Of a stretch of DNA of 64,000 nucleotides, positions 10,516-21,148 are shown one piece after another. Within the stretch, counting starts at the first letter, position 1. Every line of letters begins with the position of its first letter. The position numbers and the translations under genes are program-made. Below the pieces are notes generated by a model. The model was not told where the DNA came from and searched no databases. It saw only the letters and a program-made list of their open reading frames with translations. Source of the DNA: Musa acuminata AAA Group (Eukaryota > Streptophyta > Magnoliopsida > Zingiberales > Musaceae); contig NC_088355.1 in NCBI RefSeq assembly GCF_036884655.1, positions 42,143,501-42,207,500 of the forward strand. The letters are read 5' to 3'.

Positions 10516-12641
10516 TCAGCGAAAGAGCTCACTGCTGGTAGCAGTCTCTCTTTATTCTCGGGTGAAGATTTTTTCTTAGACCATGTCGAGTGACTATGAA
10601 TCTGGTTTTCTTTCTTCAGGTCAATTTCCTAAGCAGTAGACGTGAAAGTATTCGTCTCTTCCGATGCTCACACATGCATGAAAAATCTGTAGTAAACAGA
10701 CGCCCTAACCCTAGCCGGACAGCAATCTATATATTGTGGGGAAGATGACAAAGGAATACTGCACTAAATATTGCTAGTATGAATGAGACAAGTTGTGATC
10801 ATTGCATTTACAAAACGAGCAGTAATCTTCATCAAACTAAACTCGGTAGTAAAACAATGTAAGCTGGCCCAGCGTTGCATTCACGGCATGGGGATGAAAC
10901 TGCCTCGGGTATGTAACCTACTCGGTTTCCCATGACGCCATGCATCTCTAAAGTTTGGTGGCGAAGCCGCGACGGGAGTGGAGGAGAGACAGAGAGAGGA
11001 AATGGATGGGCACCAACTGAGTTGAGTTATCTGAGTGCCCACCATCACTGCCACTTATATTTGATGCTGCTGCTCCTTCTCTAAAGGCGGACTAAAAGTG
11101 CTGTGGGTGGCTTTTGCACTCTGCCTGCTGTCCCCGTCGCTTCTTCCTTTTGTGTTCGTCAATCCTCCCCCTCTGTGTGTGGTGTCCACATCATCGCTTT
11201 TGAGGTTGCAAAGCGACGACGTGTCTGCATACGAAATTTGAAATCTTAGCTGCAAAGTGAGAGTAGAGTTCATGTGATCAACTTAACAAACCAGCTATCA
11301 ATAGACTTCTCGTACTAAGGAATCGATATGATTTGATGATTGATCCATTAAATTTTAAATATTTAAAATACTGTTTCAGATCTATTAAATCATCATACAT
11401 TTTTTTTAATTAAAAAAATTAAAAATTTATATTGACGAAAGAAAATGATCGTATCTACGTCAGCGTGAACACAATTAAATATCATCTTCAAAAATCAAAC
11501 AATGACCCTCCCTCTAAGATAATTTTATTTCACAATAGTCATCATCTTTCTTGTTAAGATACACATAATTAAGAAAAAAAATGATATAAGCATCATCATC
11601 ACGAGTAGTAATTTTTAACATAATAAGAGAAAGAGTCAAATTTAAAAAATAATAATATTATTTTGAGCAATCGTAAAACTCATAAGCTGTAACAATAAAC
11701 CCCGACCTAAAATTAAATTAATTTTGTTACCATTTAACCTAATAAGATAACTAACTGATTCTAAATTTTTATATCCAAATTAATGAGAATGGACTCATTA
11801 CTTCATTATAAATTAATTTAAAATTTTACCTACTTCCAATCTTCTTTTAGATACTCTAAAGGTTATATACATTCAGTATTGGGTTCACAATTTAATATGT
11901 TTAATTTTTATATTATAATTCATGATGTTCAAACTTTATACGATCAATTTAACTCAAATTTAAATATTTTTACAAAGTAATAATATGATTTCATGTGAAT
12001 TAGAGATTAAATTCTTTTCTTTTATTTTTTTTTCCCTTGCAACTTAAAAATTATATATTTTTGGCAATTAATCTTGTTTGATCGGAGTGCGACTGGGAAT
12101 TAATCTGACATGACACGTAAATTCGATGTAAAATTTTGTCTCGACCCATCATTCTGGTCCGACCTAACCTATTAGATTTCTTGGTCGAACCTATAGCAGG
12201 AAACTTTGTAGCGTTGAGTGATGGTCGGACCGGATTTGGTTCAGAACATTGTCTCGATTGATCCAAGTCCAATATAAGATGGAAGCAGATGCGAAAAATG
12301 GAAATTTCACATGTCAAGAACACAGTCCCTCCTTTTTTTCTTCTTCTTCTTCTTCTTCTTGGATTTTTGACATGATCTTAATTAATTTTGTGTGTGGTGT
12401 ATGATATGGTTCCTATTATTTGTTCATAAACCAAAGAACCAATATTGGTGTTCCCGAAAATTAGATGATTGTTCAGCTCCTTGTCCTTTTTAATCTATTT
12501 CGATTTTCTATGATCTCCAAATTTCTCATGTATTTGAAGAAAGAGATACCGACATGAAGTAAGACAGATTTGACCATCATTGGATCTGTAAAGGAATGCA
12601 ATAAAGATTTCTTTTAAAAACCTAAAGTTTACTATTCACAG

Positions 12642-12663
12642 CTCTCTCTCTCTCTCTCTCTCT
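12642..12663. repeat. (CT)n microsatellite
   Basis: About eleven CT repeats in AT-rich intergenic DNA. Confidence 0.9.
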
Positions 12664-13490
12664 ACTATTGACAATCTTTTTAAAAAATAATAAATATTAT
12701 TATTATTATTATTATTTATAGTCCTAATATTATTAATTTTATCTCACAATCCCCTATTGATATTACTCGTCGCTACCGTTCAACGCCATCTAACCTTGCT
12801 CATCAATCCATCGAGGGAGGAGGAAGAAAAAAAAACAAGGAAGACAAAGTGGAGAGAATTTACGTCTATTTGTAAAGAGATAGTTTAAAAATATTAAAAA
12901 AATAAAATAGGATCATAAATAGTAATCTCATGAGGAAATCATCATACTTGAGCATGTGTGTAAACTGGTGTAATTAGAATGAAAAAAATAAAATTGCTAA
13001 TGATAGTTCCATGTCGGAATCAAAAGAAGCTCTAAATTAGTTTATAAGGATTAGGTATATACAATTATTATTTTGGACATAAGCATTTTGAGTAAGTAAT
13101 TTCGATTTATTAAATTAGTGACTTAGTTATCCATCAAATCGAATGATATCAAACCCAATTTAAAATGCAGAGTGCTTACAAAGTCAAGATGAGTGTGATA
13201 TCTATCATTAATTAGATTTTAATTATTTTATATTTATGTAATCTAAGAATGAAAAAAAAGAAATATATTTATTTGTTGATGAGGACCACTATAAAACAAC
13301 AACTTTTATGGGACAGCCATGGTGTAGGTCGATGATGATCCCATATTCCAGGTGGAGATCAGCCGCAGTAATTGATGGATGCACGGTGGCCTTCCCTCAC
13401 TGCTGAAGTACTTCGCCTCCATCCTCGGCTATGGCTGTTTCAGTAATCGATCAGGCACTGTGAGTTTGTTGCCTTAGCGCTTGCTTTAGC

Positions 13491-13521
13491 GATCACTGTG
13501 CATTATCTTCGCACAGTGATC
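13491..13521. other. Perfect short inverted repeat (hairpin)
   Basis: GATCACTGTGC and its exact reverse complement GCACAGTGATC are separated by nine bases. The stem is 11 bp. It does not match a plant miRNA precursor I know, and it is too short to be a typical one. Confidence 0.6.
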
Positions 13522-14742
13522 TTTTTTCAGGGTCTCTTGAAAGATTCACCTCCGGATCTATGAGTCCAAGCACCCTGAACTACATCAACCTGTTGGATGG
13601 GGTGCGAGAGGAGAAAGGCGTTCGGAGAGCTGCTGAGAGAAGATGAAAGGGAAGAAAGCTGCTGCTTCATCGGGGTCTCTCGTTGTCCCCTTCAAAACAT
13701 GGCTGGGGAAGAGAAGGCACACCAGAAAACGGTAGCGGCAATGATTTAGGTTGCCTGTGGGAGAAGGGTAAGGTTGAAACGTATCCTCAATCTGGAGAAC
13801 ATGGCAACCTGCACACTGTAAATGGTTGGTTCACGGAAATTAACAGTCATTTGTGATAATATACTACATGCATGCATGCATGCCGCCTCATATAGTATAC
13901 GTACATATAGCTCGTACGAACAAAATCAAAATATATGAGATCATGCCCTTTACCAATGTGTGCTGTCACAAAGGTATCTTGCACTAATATTCGAATTAGC
14001 AGAAATAAAATCTGGAAATATTGGACATCAATTTTGAACAAGGAAACAAATTGACATGAGGTACGTCAGATAGACCACCTTGTTTCTTCTCTCTTCTAAC
14101 CCACAAAACTTCTCTTTCGATAATCTCCGCCTTCTCTTAAGATTTTATTGTTCATTGGAAGATCAAATCATCTGAAAGTTTGAACAGATGGATGAAGCAG
14201 AGTCATAATTAACATTTCTATGGTCCTAATAAGGAGTACTCAGTCAAGCATCCGAGAGCTTTATTCTGCATATATATATATATATATGTATATGTAAATG
14301 ATCTATTGGAACCTTGACGGCCAAAAGATAAAATCAAATCAAAGTCGGGATCTGCCACATCTTCTCCCTTCTACATTAGTTTAATTAGTATTAATTACAA
14401 GCCGCAACGTATTGATTTATACGTCTAATAAAAATAAGGTTTTGCCTTGTCTTTTTACCATATAATAGACTAATTCTGTCGCCCACATTGTTCATTTGAG
14501 CTATTAGTTCCATTGTTATCTAGAGATGCATAATGGGATAACGAAGAAGAGGTTTAGCCAGCAGCTGCCTTTCCTATTGAACCAGTAGGAGAAGCAGCTG
14601 CAACTGCTTGTGCTGTAGGAGAAGCAGTGGCTGATGAAGAGGATGTTTGGATAAAGCCAGCAGCCCTCCGGTAATTGATTCCCAACACATGCATCTAAGG
14701 GTGTGATTAAAGAAGACTATAGAGTACGGAGGTTTCTTTGCT

Positions 14743-14745
<3 letters not shown>

Positions 14746-14773
<28 letters not shown>
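14746..14773. repeat. (GA)n microsatellite
   Basis: About fourteen GA repeats. Confidence 0.9.
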
Positions 14774-14776
<3 letters not shown>

Positions 14777-15274
14777 CTCTTCTTCGTCCCACGTCAAATC
14801 ATGTCGATGGGAGTAGTCCCGAAGTGGCAGTGTCCATATACATGGTTGAGCAAATTATCCATAACATCGTTTAGAGAAACCAAATTAAACACAGGAAGGT
14901 TGGCTCTCATGCAAGGATTGAAGACAAAGAGACTCAGACTGGAAAGTTGATGCTACGTAACTTGAAAGGTCACTGATCTGGCAAATGTTTGACATGACAT
15001 TTCGTCCACTTAGCATGATGCACGGTGCACTCTGTAAAGAAGATGCACGATGTGACCCGTTCTTTAATCCAATAACTCATTCATCATAATAGATTAGCTG
15101 CAGTCATGGCAATATGGTTCACATCAATCATTCCACTTTCTTCACATCATCACAAATCCAGTTGGATTGGACCATGGGGAATTAGATATTTGGCCTCTAC
15201 GTACCATTATGCTACGTGGAGCTAAGGCTTCAGCATGAACATTTCCTAAGGTTTTTGTACCATCGCTGCATGTG

Positions 15275-15279
15275 GAAAC
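15275..15279. repeat. Target site duplication, left copy (GAAAC)
   Basis: GAAAC lies directly before the left LTR and again directly after the right LTR at 20822-20826. A 5-bp duplication is the size made by Ty1/copia integrases. Confidence 0.9.
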
Positions 15280-15451
15280 TGATAAGTAGATGAGATTTCC
15301 CTAACTGTTGAGGAAATCTCTCTACTCTGTTGAGGGAAATCCTCTAACCCGTTGAGGAAACTTCTCCTTTTAACCTGTATATAAAGACGGAGGATATGTC
15401 AATAACATTCAACTTCTTCTTCTACAACTCATTTATCTCTTTATTTTAACA
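15280..15451 (+). repeat. Left (5') LTR
   Basis: A 172-bp direct repeat of 20650-20821, starting TGATAAG and ending TTTTAACA. It carries a TATATAAA box at about 15377-15384, the likely Pol II promoter of the element. Confidence 0.95.
15377..15384 (+). promoter_or_regulatory. TATA box in the left LTR
   Basis: TATATAAA, with about 65 bp of LTR downstream of it. It is retained in the right LTR. Confidence 0.6.
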
Positions 15452-15467
15452 TGGTATCAGAGCAGGC
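15452..15467 (+). other. Primer-binding site (initiator tRNA-Met)
   Basis: TGGTATCAGAGCAGGC directly abuts the left LTR. The first twelve bases are the usual plant copia primer-binding sequence, complementary to the 3' end of tRNA-iMet. Confidence 0.9.
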
Positions 15468-16399
15468 TCCTCTTGGCGACAGCAGCATCGCCATGTGTTA
15501 GCCAAGCGGCCACAGTAGCACGCTGCATCAAGCGGAGTCATTGAAGAAGCACCAAGACACGGATTCAGAGCCAGTGCTAACCGGTCTTGCTTTTCTTCGC
15601 CGGCCTTGCTCCCTCTTCCTTCTTCTTCGTCGGAAGGACAACGTGGTCCTTCAGCCCCACGTTGGGCAGCACCAGAGAAGACATAAGCCGCCTCCTGCAC
15701 TTCTCCGGCCAGTAGCTGTCGCAACTGCTGCATCTTCCTCTACCGCAGCAGCTTTCGCTGCCGTTTCCCTCTACACAACGGCGCCTCCTCAACGGCGGTG
15801 TCTTCCTCCTCAATAGCAACGAACGGCGAACGACGGTGTCTTTCTCGCGTCTTCCTCCTTCGCTGTCGCAGCCACTTCCCGGCCAGCAGCAGCCGCAACC
15901 GCTGCATCTTCCTTCCTCTATCGCAGCAGCTTTCATTGCCGCTTTTTTTCTATACACCTAATTGCTACAGATTTCTCTCACTGCAGTTTCCTTGAGTACT
16001 GCTGCAGATTTTTGCGGTCATTTTCCGGCGAACCGCAGTCTTGAGTACGGCTGTAGTTTTCGCAGCCATCTTCCGGCGAACTGCAGCCTCTACAATCTGC
16101 TGCAGCAAGCAGCAATCCACAGCAGCGAACTGTAGTCTCGAGTACCGCTGCAGTTTTTGCAGCCATCTCCCGGCGAACTGCAGTCCCTACAATCTGCAGC
16201 AGCAAGCAGCAATCCACAGCAGCTGCCGGCAGCTTTTGGCACTGTTGTAGATTGCTCAATCTGCTACAGCAAGCAATCCATAGCAGCAGCCCCCTCCCTC
16301 ATTCTCCACCTTGTGTGACCTGAGTATCACACAAGGTTCGCTGCCTTCTTCCAAAAAAAAAAAAAAAAAAAAAAAAAAGGAAAAAAAAAAAGAAGGAAA
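15468..16399 (+). other. Untranslated leader of the copia element
   Basis: About 930 bp between the primer-binding site and the gag start. The first half is C-rich with CTTCCTC and GCCGC runs. The second half holds a three-copy internal repeat (15992-16222). The leader ends with an oligo(A) run of about 26 bases at about 16353-16378 and a second A-run just before the ATG. No coding function is evident. Confidence 0.75.
15992..16222 (+). repeat. Internal tandem repeats in the copia leader
   Basis: A unit running from TTGAGTACNGCTGNAG through GCAGCCATCTNCCGGCGAACTGCAG to AGCAATCCACAGCAGC occurs as a partial copy at about 15992 and fuller copies at about 16041 and 16139. A degenerate tail of the unit follows at about 16251-16290. 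Confidence 0.8.
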
Positions 16400-19300
16400 A
16401 TGTCTTCGTTCACTTCTTCTGATGTTTCAGTTCCTGTAGGGACTCCCACTTCTTGTTCTTCTACAGGGCTTATCTCCATCAATGCTGCCACGCTAATCCC
16501 CTTTAAGTTATCAAAGGGTGGCAACTATGCGTCCTGGCGAGCTCAATTCTCTAATCTTTTATTTGGATATGATTTGTTAGGTTACATTGATGGTTCTTTC
16601 AATTGTCCTCCGGCCATGCTCAACATCCCCGGTGATCCTAATCCAGTACCCAATCCAGCTCACAAACTGTGGCTACGTCAAGATCGTCTCATTCTCCAAG
16701 CCATTCAAGCTTCAGTTGCTGGATCCATTGCTCCCTTGATATCTTCATGTGTGACAGCTGCCGATGCATGGTCTAAACTGCAAACCACCCTGGCAAATCA
16801 TTCGCGTACTCGCAAGCTCAGTCTTCTATCCAAGCTTATGGAGACAAAACAAGAGGGAAGTACTATCTCTGATTATTTACAACTTATCAAGGTTATCATC
16901 GATGACTTGGCCTTGATATGTCATTTTCTATGTGATGAAGAGGTTGTCATTCATACCCTCAATGGTCTCGACACCGACTACAAAGAATTGGCTGCTGCAA
17001 TTCGGGCACGCGACTCGCCAATCTCTTTTGAAGATCTCTATGATAAGTTGACTGACTACGAGATGTCTTTGAAGCGTGCGGACAAACTGCCTGGATCAAC
17101 TGTCACAGCTCAAGTCAGTCACAAGTCTAAACGGAAGAACACTTGGTACTCACCGAACATCACCCAAGGTTTGGCCACTACGCCTCTTGATTCTGTGAGT
17201 TCCATGCAACACCCCTCCTATCCTCCTAGTCATCCCTTCTCGCAAAGTGGCGACTCCAGCCATCATCCGTCTTGGCGTCCTGCCCTACCGAGCCATCAGA
17301 GACGGGTCGTTTGCCAACTGTGTGACAAAGTCGGCCATTCCGCTAAAGTTTGCCGGTCTCGTCTCCGCCTCCCTACTCCGTCACACTGGCCACAGGCAAA
17401 TCTCCTAACTACTCCGACACCTAGCCAGTCCAACTGGATTGTTGACTCTGGTGCCTCTCATCACATCACCGCTGATCTTCAGAATTTGTCTCTTCACAAT
17501 CCCTATGGCGGCAATGAAGATATCATCATCGGTGATGGTAAAGGACTTTCTATAACTCATACTGGTTCCACAACGCTTAATTCTGACTCTAATACATTTA
17601 CTCTCGATGATGTTTTATGCGCCCCTCATATTAAACGCAACCTCATTTCTGTTTCTCAATTTTGCAAAGATAACAATACTTCCATTGAATTCTTTCCTGA
17701 TTCATTTCTTGTTAAGGATTTGAGCACGGGGGCATCATTGGTCCAAGGCCCGAATAAAGACAACATTTATGAATGGCCGTCAGCCTCTCGAATGACCCAG
17801 CCCACTGTTCATTCTTCTGTTGCGGCTCCAGTTGATGTGTGGCATCGTCGGCTTGGCCATCCCTCACCCTTTATTCAGCAGAAATTATTATCTTGTCACT
17901 CTCTTCCTCTTTTTAAGTCCCCTAATTCTATGATGCATTGTGATGCTTGTCTTAGTAATAAGAGTCATCGGCAGCCTTTTGGTTCATCTTCAATTTCCTC
18001 CTCTAAACCTTTTGAAATTATATATACTGATGTTTGGGGTCCTGCTCCAATTTTATCTTTTGATAAGTTTCAATTTTATGTTATTTTTGTAGATCACTTC
18101 TCCAAGTACACATGGATATATCCTCTTTCTTATAAATCTGACGTTTCTCGCGTTTTTTCCACTTTTCAGAAGTTGGTCGAAAACTATTTTCAGTCTACCA
18201 TTAAAACAGTCTACTCTGATGGTGGCGGTGAATATCAAGCCCTGGCGTCTCATCTCTCAGCTTGTGGCATTCAACACCTCAAGTCTCCTCCACATACTCC
18301 TCAACTAGTTGGTCCTGCCGAACACAAACATCGGCATATCGTAGAAACTGGACTCACACTTTTACATCAGGCTTCCATGCCTTCAACTTTCTGGACAGCA
18401 GCCTTTCAAACTGCTGTCTACCTAATTAATCGGATGCCTACACCAGTTCTACAACACCAGTCCCCCTTTGACACACTGTTCCACAAACCCCCTAACCTTC
18501 GTAAACTCCGCGTGTTCGGTTGTTTATGTTATCCTTGGTTACGTCCCTATGCCTCTCATAAGTTAACATCCCGATCTTCTCCTTGCGTCTTTATTGGTTA
18601 CTCACTTGACCATAATGCTTTCCGCTGCTATAATCTCCACACTCACAAAATCTTTGTATCACGTCACGTTATCTTTGTTGAGTCTAACTTTCCTTTCCAA
18701 ACTCTTCCATATCCTGCCATACGGACCACTTCACTATCTCACTGGAGTATACCTTCGGATCAATCGGACGAGCCTCCCATGTCTTCGTCTACTTCCTCCC
18801 CTCCTGATCCGCACTATATCACTCCAGTTCAACACTTGCCCGTTTCCTCTGTTCCTACTCCACTCCACTCTTCTCCAATTGATGGGGCAATATGTTCTGA
18901 AACACAACCATCCTCTTTACCTCCTTCTCGCCCAAGTGCCCCTGACGTGTCTCCACTTGACCCGGCTTGTGCCACTGATCCTCACCCAACATTACCTCCT
19001 AATCCTGTCATCTCCAATCATCCTATGACCACTCGCTCTAAGCATGGTATTTTTAAACCTCGTCAAGTACTTAACCTACAAGCTGTCATGAATTCCTCAT
19101 CCCCCAACATTGAACCCACCACCTTCACTCAAGCCCACAAATCTCCGCATTGGCGTATTGCCATGAGCGAGGAATATAATGCCCTCCTCCATAATTCAAC
19201 ATGGGATCTAATTCCTTTTCATCCTTCACAAAACATCATCGGGTGTAAGTGGGTCTTTAGAATTAAGCGGAACCCAGATGGCTCAGTTGCTCGATATAAG

Positions 19301-20110
19301 GCACGCCTGGTCGCCAAAGGATTCCATCAACGACCTGGAGTTGATTTCACTGAGACGTTTAGTCCTGTTGTTAAACCCACTACAATCCGGCTTATCTTGA
19401 GTCTGGCTACCACTAAAGGCTGGCAATTACGACAATTGGATGTTAATAATGCCTTTCTACAGGGATCTCTATCTGAAGATGTTTTTATGCAACAACCCCC
19501 CGGTTTTACTCATCCTCAGTATCCACAGCATGTTTGCAAACTTCGGAAAGCCATTTATGGACTTCGTCAGGCTCCGAGAGCTTGGTACACTCAACTTAGC
19601 TCATTTTTGACTTCTGTCGGCTTTCTTAACTCCAAATCTGACACTTCGTTGTTTCTGCGACATCATCATGGAAACACAATGTATATTCTGGTATATGTGG
19701 ATGATATTATTGTCACAGGCAACAATCCCGCCAGCATCCAAGCGTTCGTCAAACAGCTGGCAGCTCGATTCTCGCTTAAGGATCTCGGTCCCTTGAGCTA
19801 CTTTTTGGGCGTCGAAGCTACCTTCACATCTTCCGGTCTCTTTTTATCACAACGCAAGTACATTCAAGATTTGTTATTAAAGACAAACATGCAGGATGCA
19901 AATGCAGTTACAACCCCCATCTCTACTAGCGGTTCTCTCAAATTATCAGATGGAAGTCCTGCTACGGAACCCACTCAATATCGCCAAGTTGTTGGCTCTT
20001 TACAATACTTAGCTCTCACGCGTCCAGACATCTCATTTGCTGTGAACAAATTATCACAGTTTATGCAGCAACCATCTACTCTACACTGGTCACGCGTCAA
20101 GAGACTTCTA

Positions 20111-20113
20111 TGA
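20111..20113 (+). other. In-frame TGA in the copia polyprotein
   Basis: The codon follows RVKRLL and precedes YLKGT in the conserved block before RNase H. No frameshift accompanies it. A C to T transition at a CpG site, typical of methylated transposons, is the simplest origin. Confidence 0.85.
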
Positions 20114-20640
20114 TATCTTAAAGGGACTCTAAATCATGGACTCTTTTTTCGTAAACACTCTCCACTTCGTCTTCATGCATTTGCCGATGCTGATTGGGCG
20201 GGCAACCTTGATGATAGAACATCCACATCGGGGTATATTATCTTCCTTGGTGCTCATCCAATCAGTTGGAGTTCTAAGAAGCAAAAGACAGTCGCCCGGT
20301 CTACAACTGAAGCTGAATACCGTGCCATTGCCGCTACCACTGCAGAACTCAATTGGATCACGAATCTTCTCAAGGAACTCAACATCGATTCCACTCCTAC
20401 AATATATTGTGATAATATTGGAGCTACCTATCTGTGCGCTAATCCGGTATTCCACTCCCGCATGAAACATATTGCTATTGACTTCCACTTTGTACGTGAT
20501 CAAGTTGTCCGCCGTCAACTCCGTGTTTCTCATGTTCATACAGCTGATCAATTGGCCGACTCACTTACGAAGCCTATAGCTCGTAAGCTGTTTGCATTAC
20601 ATCAGTCCAAGATTGGCCTCCTTGATAGGAGCACCATCTT

Positions 20641-20649
20641 GCGGGGGCA
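20641..20649 (+). other. Polypurine-like tract before the right LTR
   Basis: GCGGGGGCA directly precedes the TG of the right LTR and is the likely plus-strand primer site. It is G-rich rather than a pure purine run. Confidence 0.6.
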
Positions 20650-20821
20650 TGATAAGTAGATGAGATTTCCCTAACTGTTGAGGAAATCTCTCTACTCTGT
20701 TGAGGGAAATCCTCTAACCCGTTGAGGAAACTTCTCCTTTTAACATGTATATAAAGACGGAGGATATGTCAATAACATTCAACTTCTTCTTCTACAACTC
20801 ATTTATCTCTTTATTTTAACA
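20650..20821 (+). repeat. Right (3') LTR
   Basis: A 172-bp copy of 15280-15451 with a single difference (A at 20745). It contains the final TAG of the polyprotein frame at 20657-20659. Confidence 0.95.
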
Positions 20822-20826
20822 GAAAC
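20822..20826. repeat. Target site duplication, right copy (GAAAC)
   Basis: Matches the five bases before the left LTR. Confidence 0.9.
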
Positions 20827-21080
20827 CACGTAGTGAACATAGATGTAGAGTTTGTGTGCTAATTTGAGTCCCCACCCGAAGCATTAATGAAGATTTCTAG
20901 ATCTCTCATCCCCATATCAAATAGAATCCACAGCGGACTGGATCGAGAAGCCATGCACGTCTAGATGAATGGGTTTGAATCTTAAACGGTAAACGATGAT
21001 AAGTGGGGCTTCTGCTGAAACTGGCACTACATCCTGAGGAAAAGAACAGCCCCTCTCTTCACGTCACTGCAACTGCAGAT

Positions 21081-21148
<68 letters not shown>

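Larger units (their letters stand above)
8640..15279. other. Intergenic DNA, KNOX upstream region to retrotransposon
   Basis: No gene could be supported on either strand. Notable pieces are a GTAC palindrome (10490-10515), a (CT)n tract (12642-12663), a perfect hairpin (13491-13521), a short 30-codon frame at about 13643 beginning MKGKKAAASSGSLVV with no recognisable family, and a (GA)n tract (14746-14773). Stretches at 9360-9660, 11330-12060 and 12660-13300 are strongly AT-rich. Confidence 0.6.
16400..20659 (+). pseudogene. Copia gag-pol polyprotein with one in-frame stop
   Basis: The frame runs open for 1237 codons from the ATG at 16400 to a TGA at 20111-20113, then stays open in the same frame for 181 more codons to a TAG at 20657-20659 inside the right LTR. 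Visible parts are gag with a CCHC zinc knuckle (C305, C308, H313, C318), an aspartic protease with the DSGA site (D349), a pre-integrase HRRLGHPS motif, integrase catalytic residues D544, D607 and E641, reverse transcriptase with YVDD at 1099-1102, and RNase H after the stop with its DADWAG motif. The stop sits at the RT/RNase H boundary, at a codon that is usually Arg in the family; a CGA to TGA change would explain it. RNase H would be lost unless the stop is read through. Confidence 0.93.
15280..20821 (+). mobile_element. Ty1/copia LTR retrotransposon, Ale/Retrofit-like
   Basis: A structurally complete 5542-bp element. It has 172-bp LTRs bounded by TG...CA, a primer-binding site complementary to initiator tRNA-Met, one long gag-pol frame in the order gag, protease, integrase, reverse transcriptase, RNase H, and a G-rich polypurine tract before the right LTR. 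The integrase-before-RT order makes it copia. The short LTRs and 5.5-kb size suggest the Ale/Retrofit lineage, which is inference. The LTRs differ at one of 172 positions (C at 15375, A at 20745), so the insertion is recent. The polyprotein has one in-frame stop at 20111-20113, so this copy is probably not autonomous. Confidence 0.96.

Noticed and set aside
15446..15957. Minus-strand frames in the copia leader
   Set aside because: They arise from the C-rich, low-complexity leader; composition explains their length.
18594..19028. 144-codon frame overlapping copia pol in another frame
   Set aside because: It overlaps the low-constraint region between integrase and RT; no known copia element encodes a protein there.
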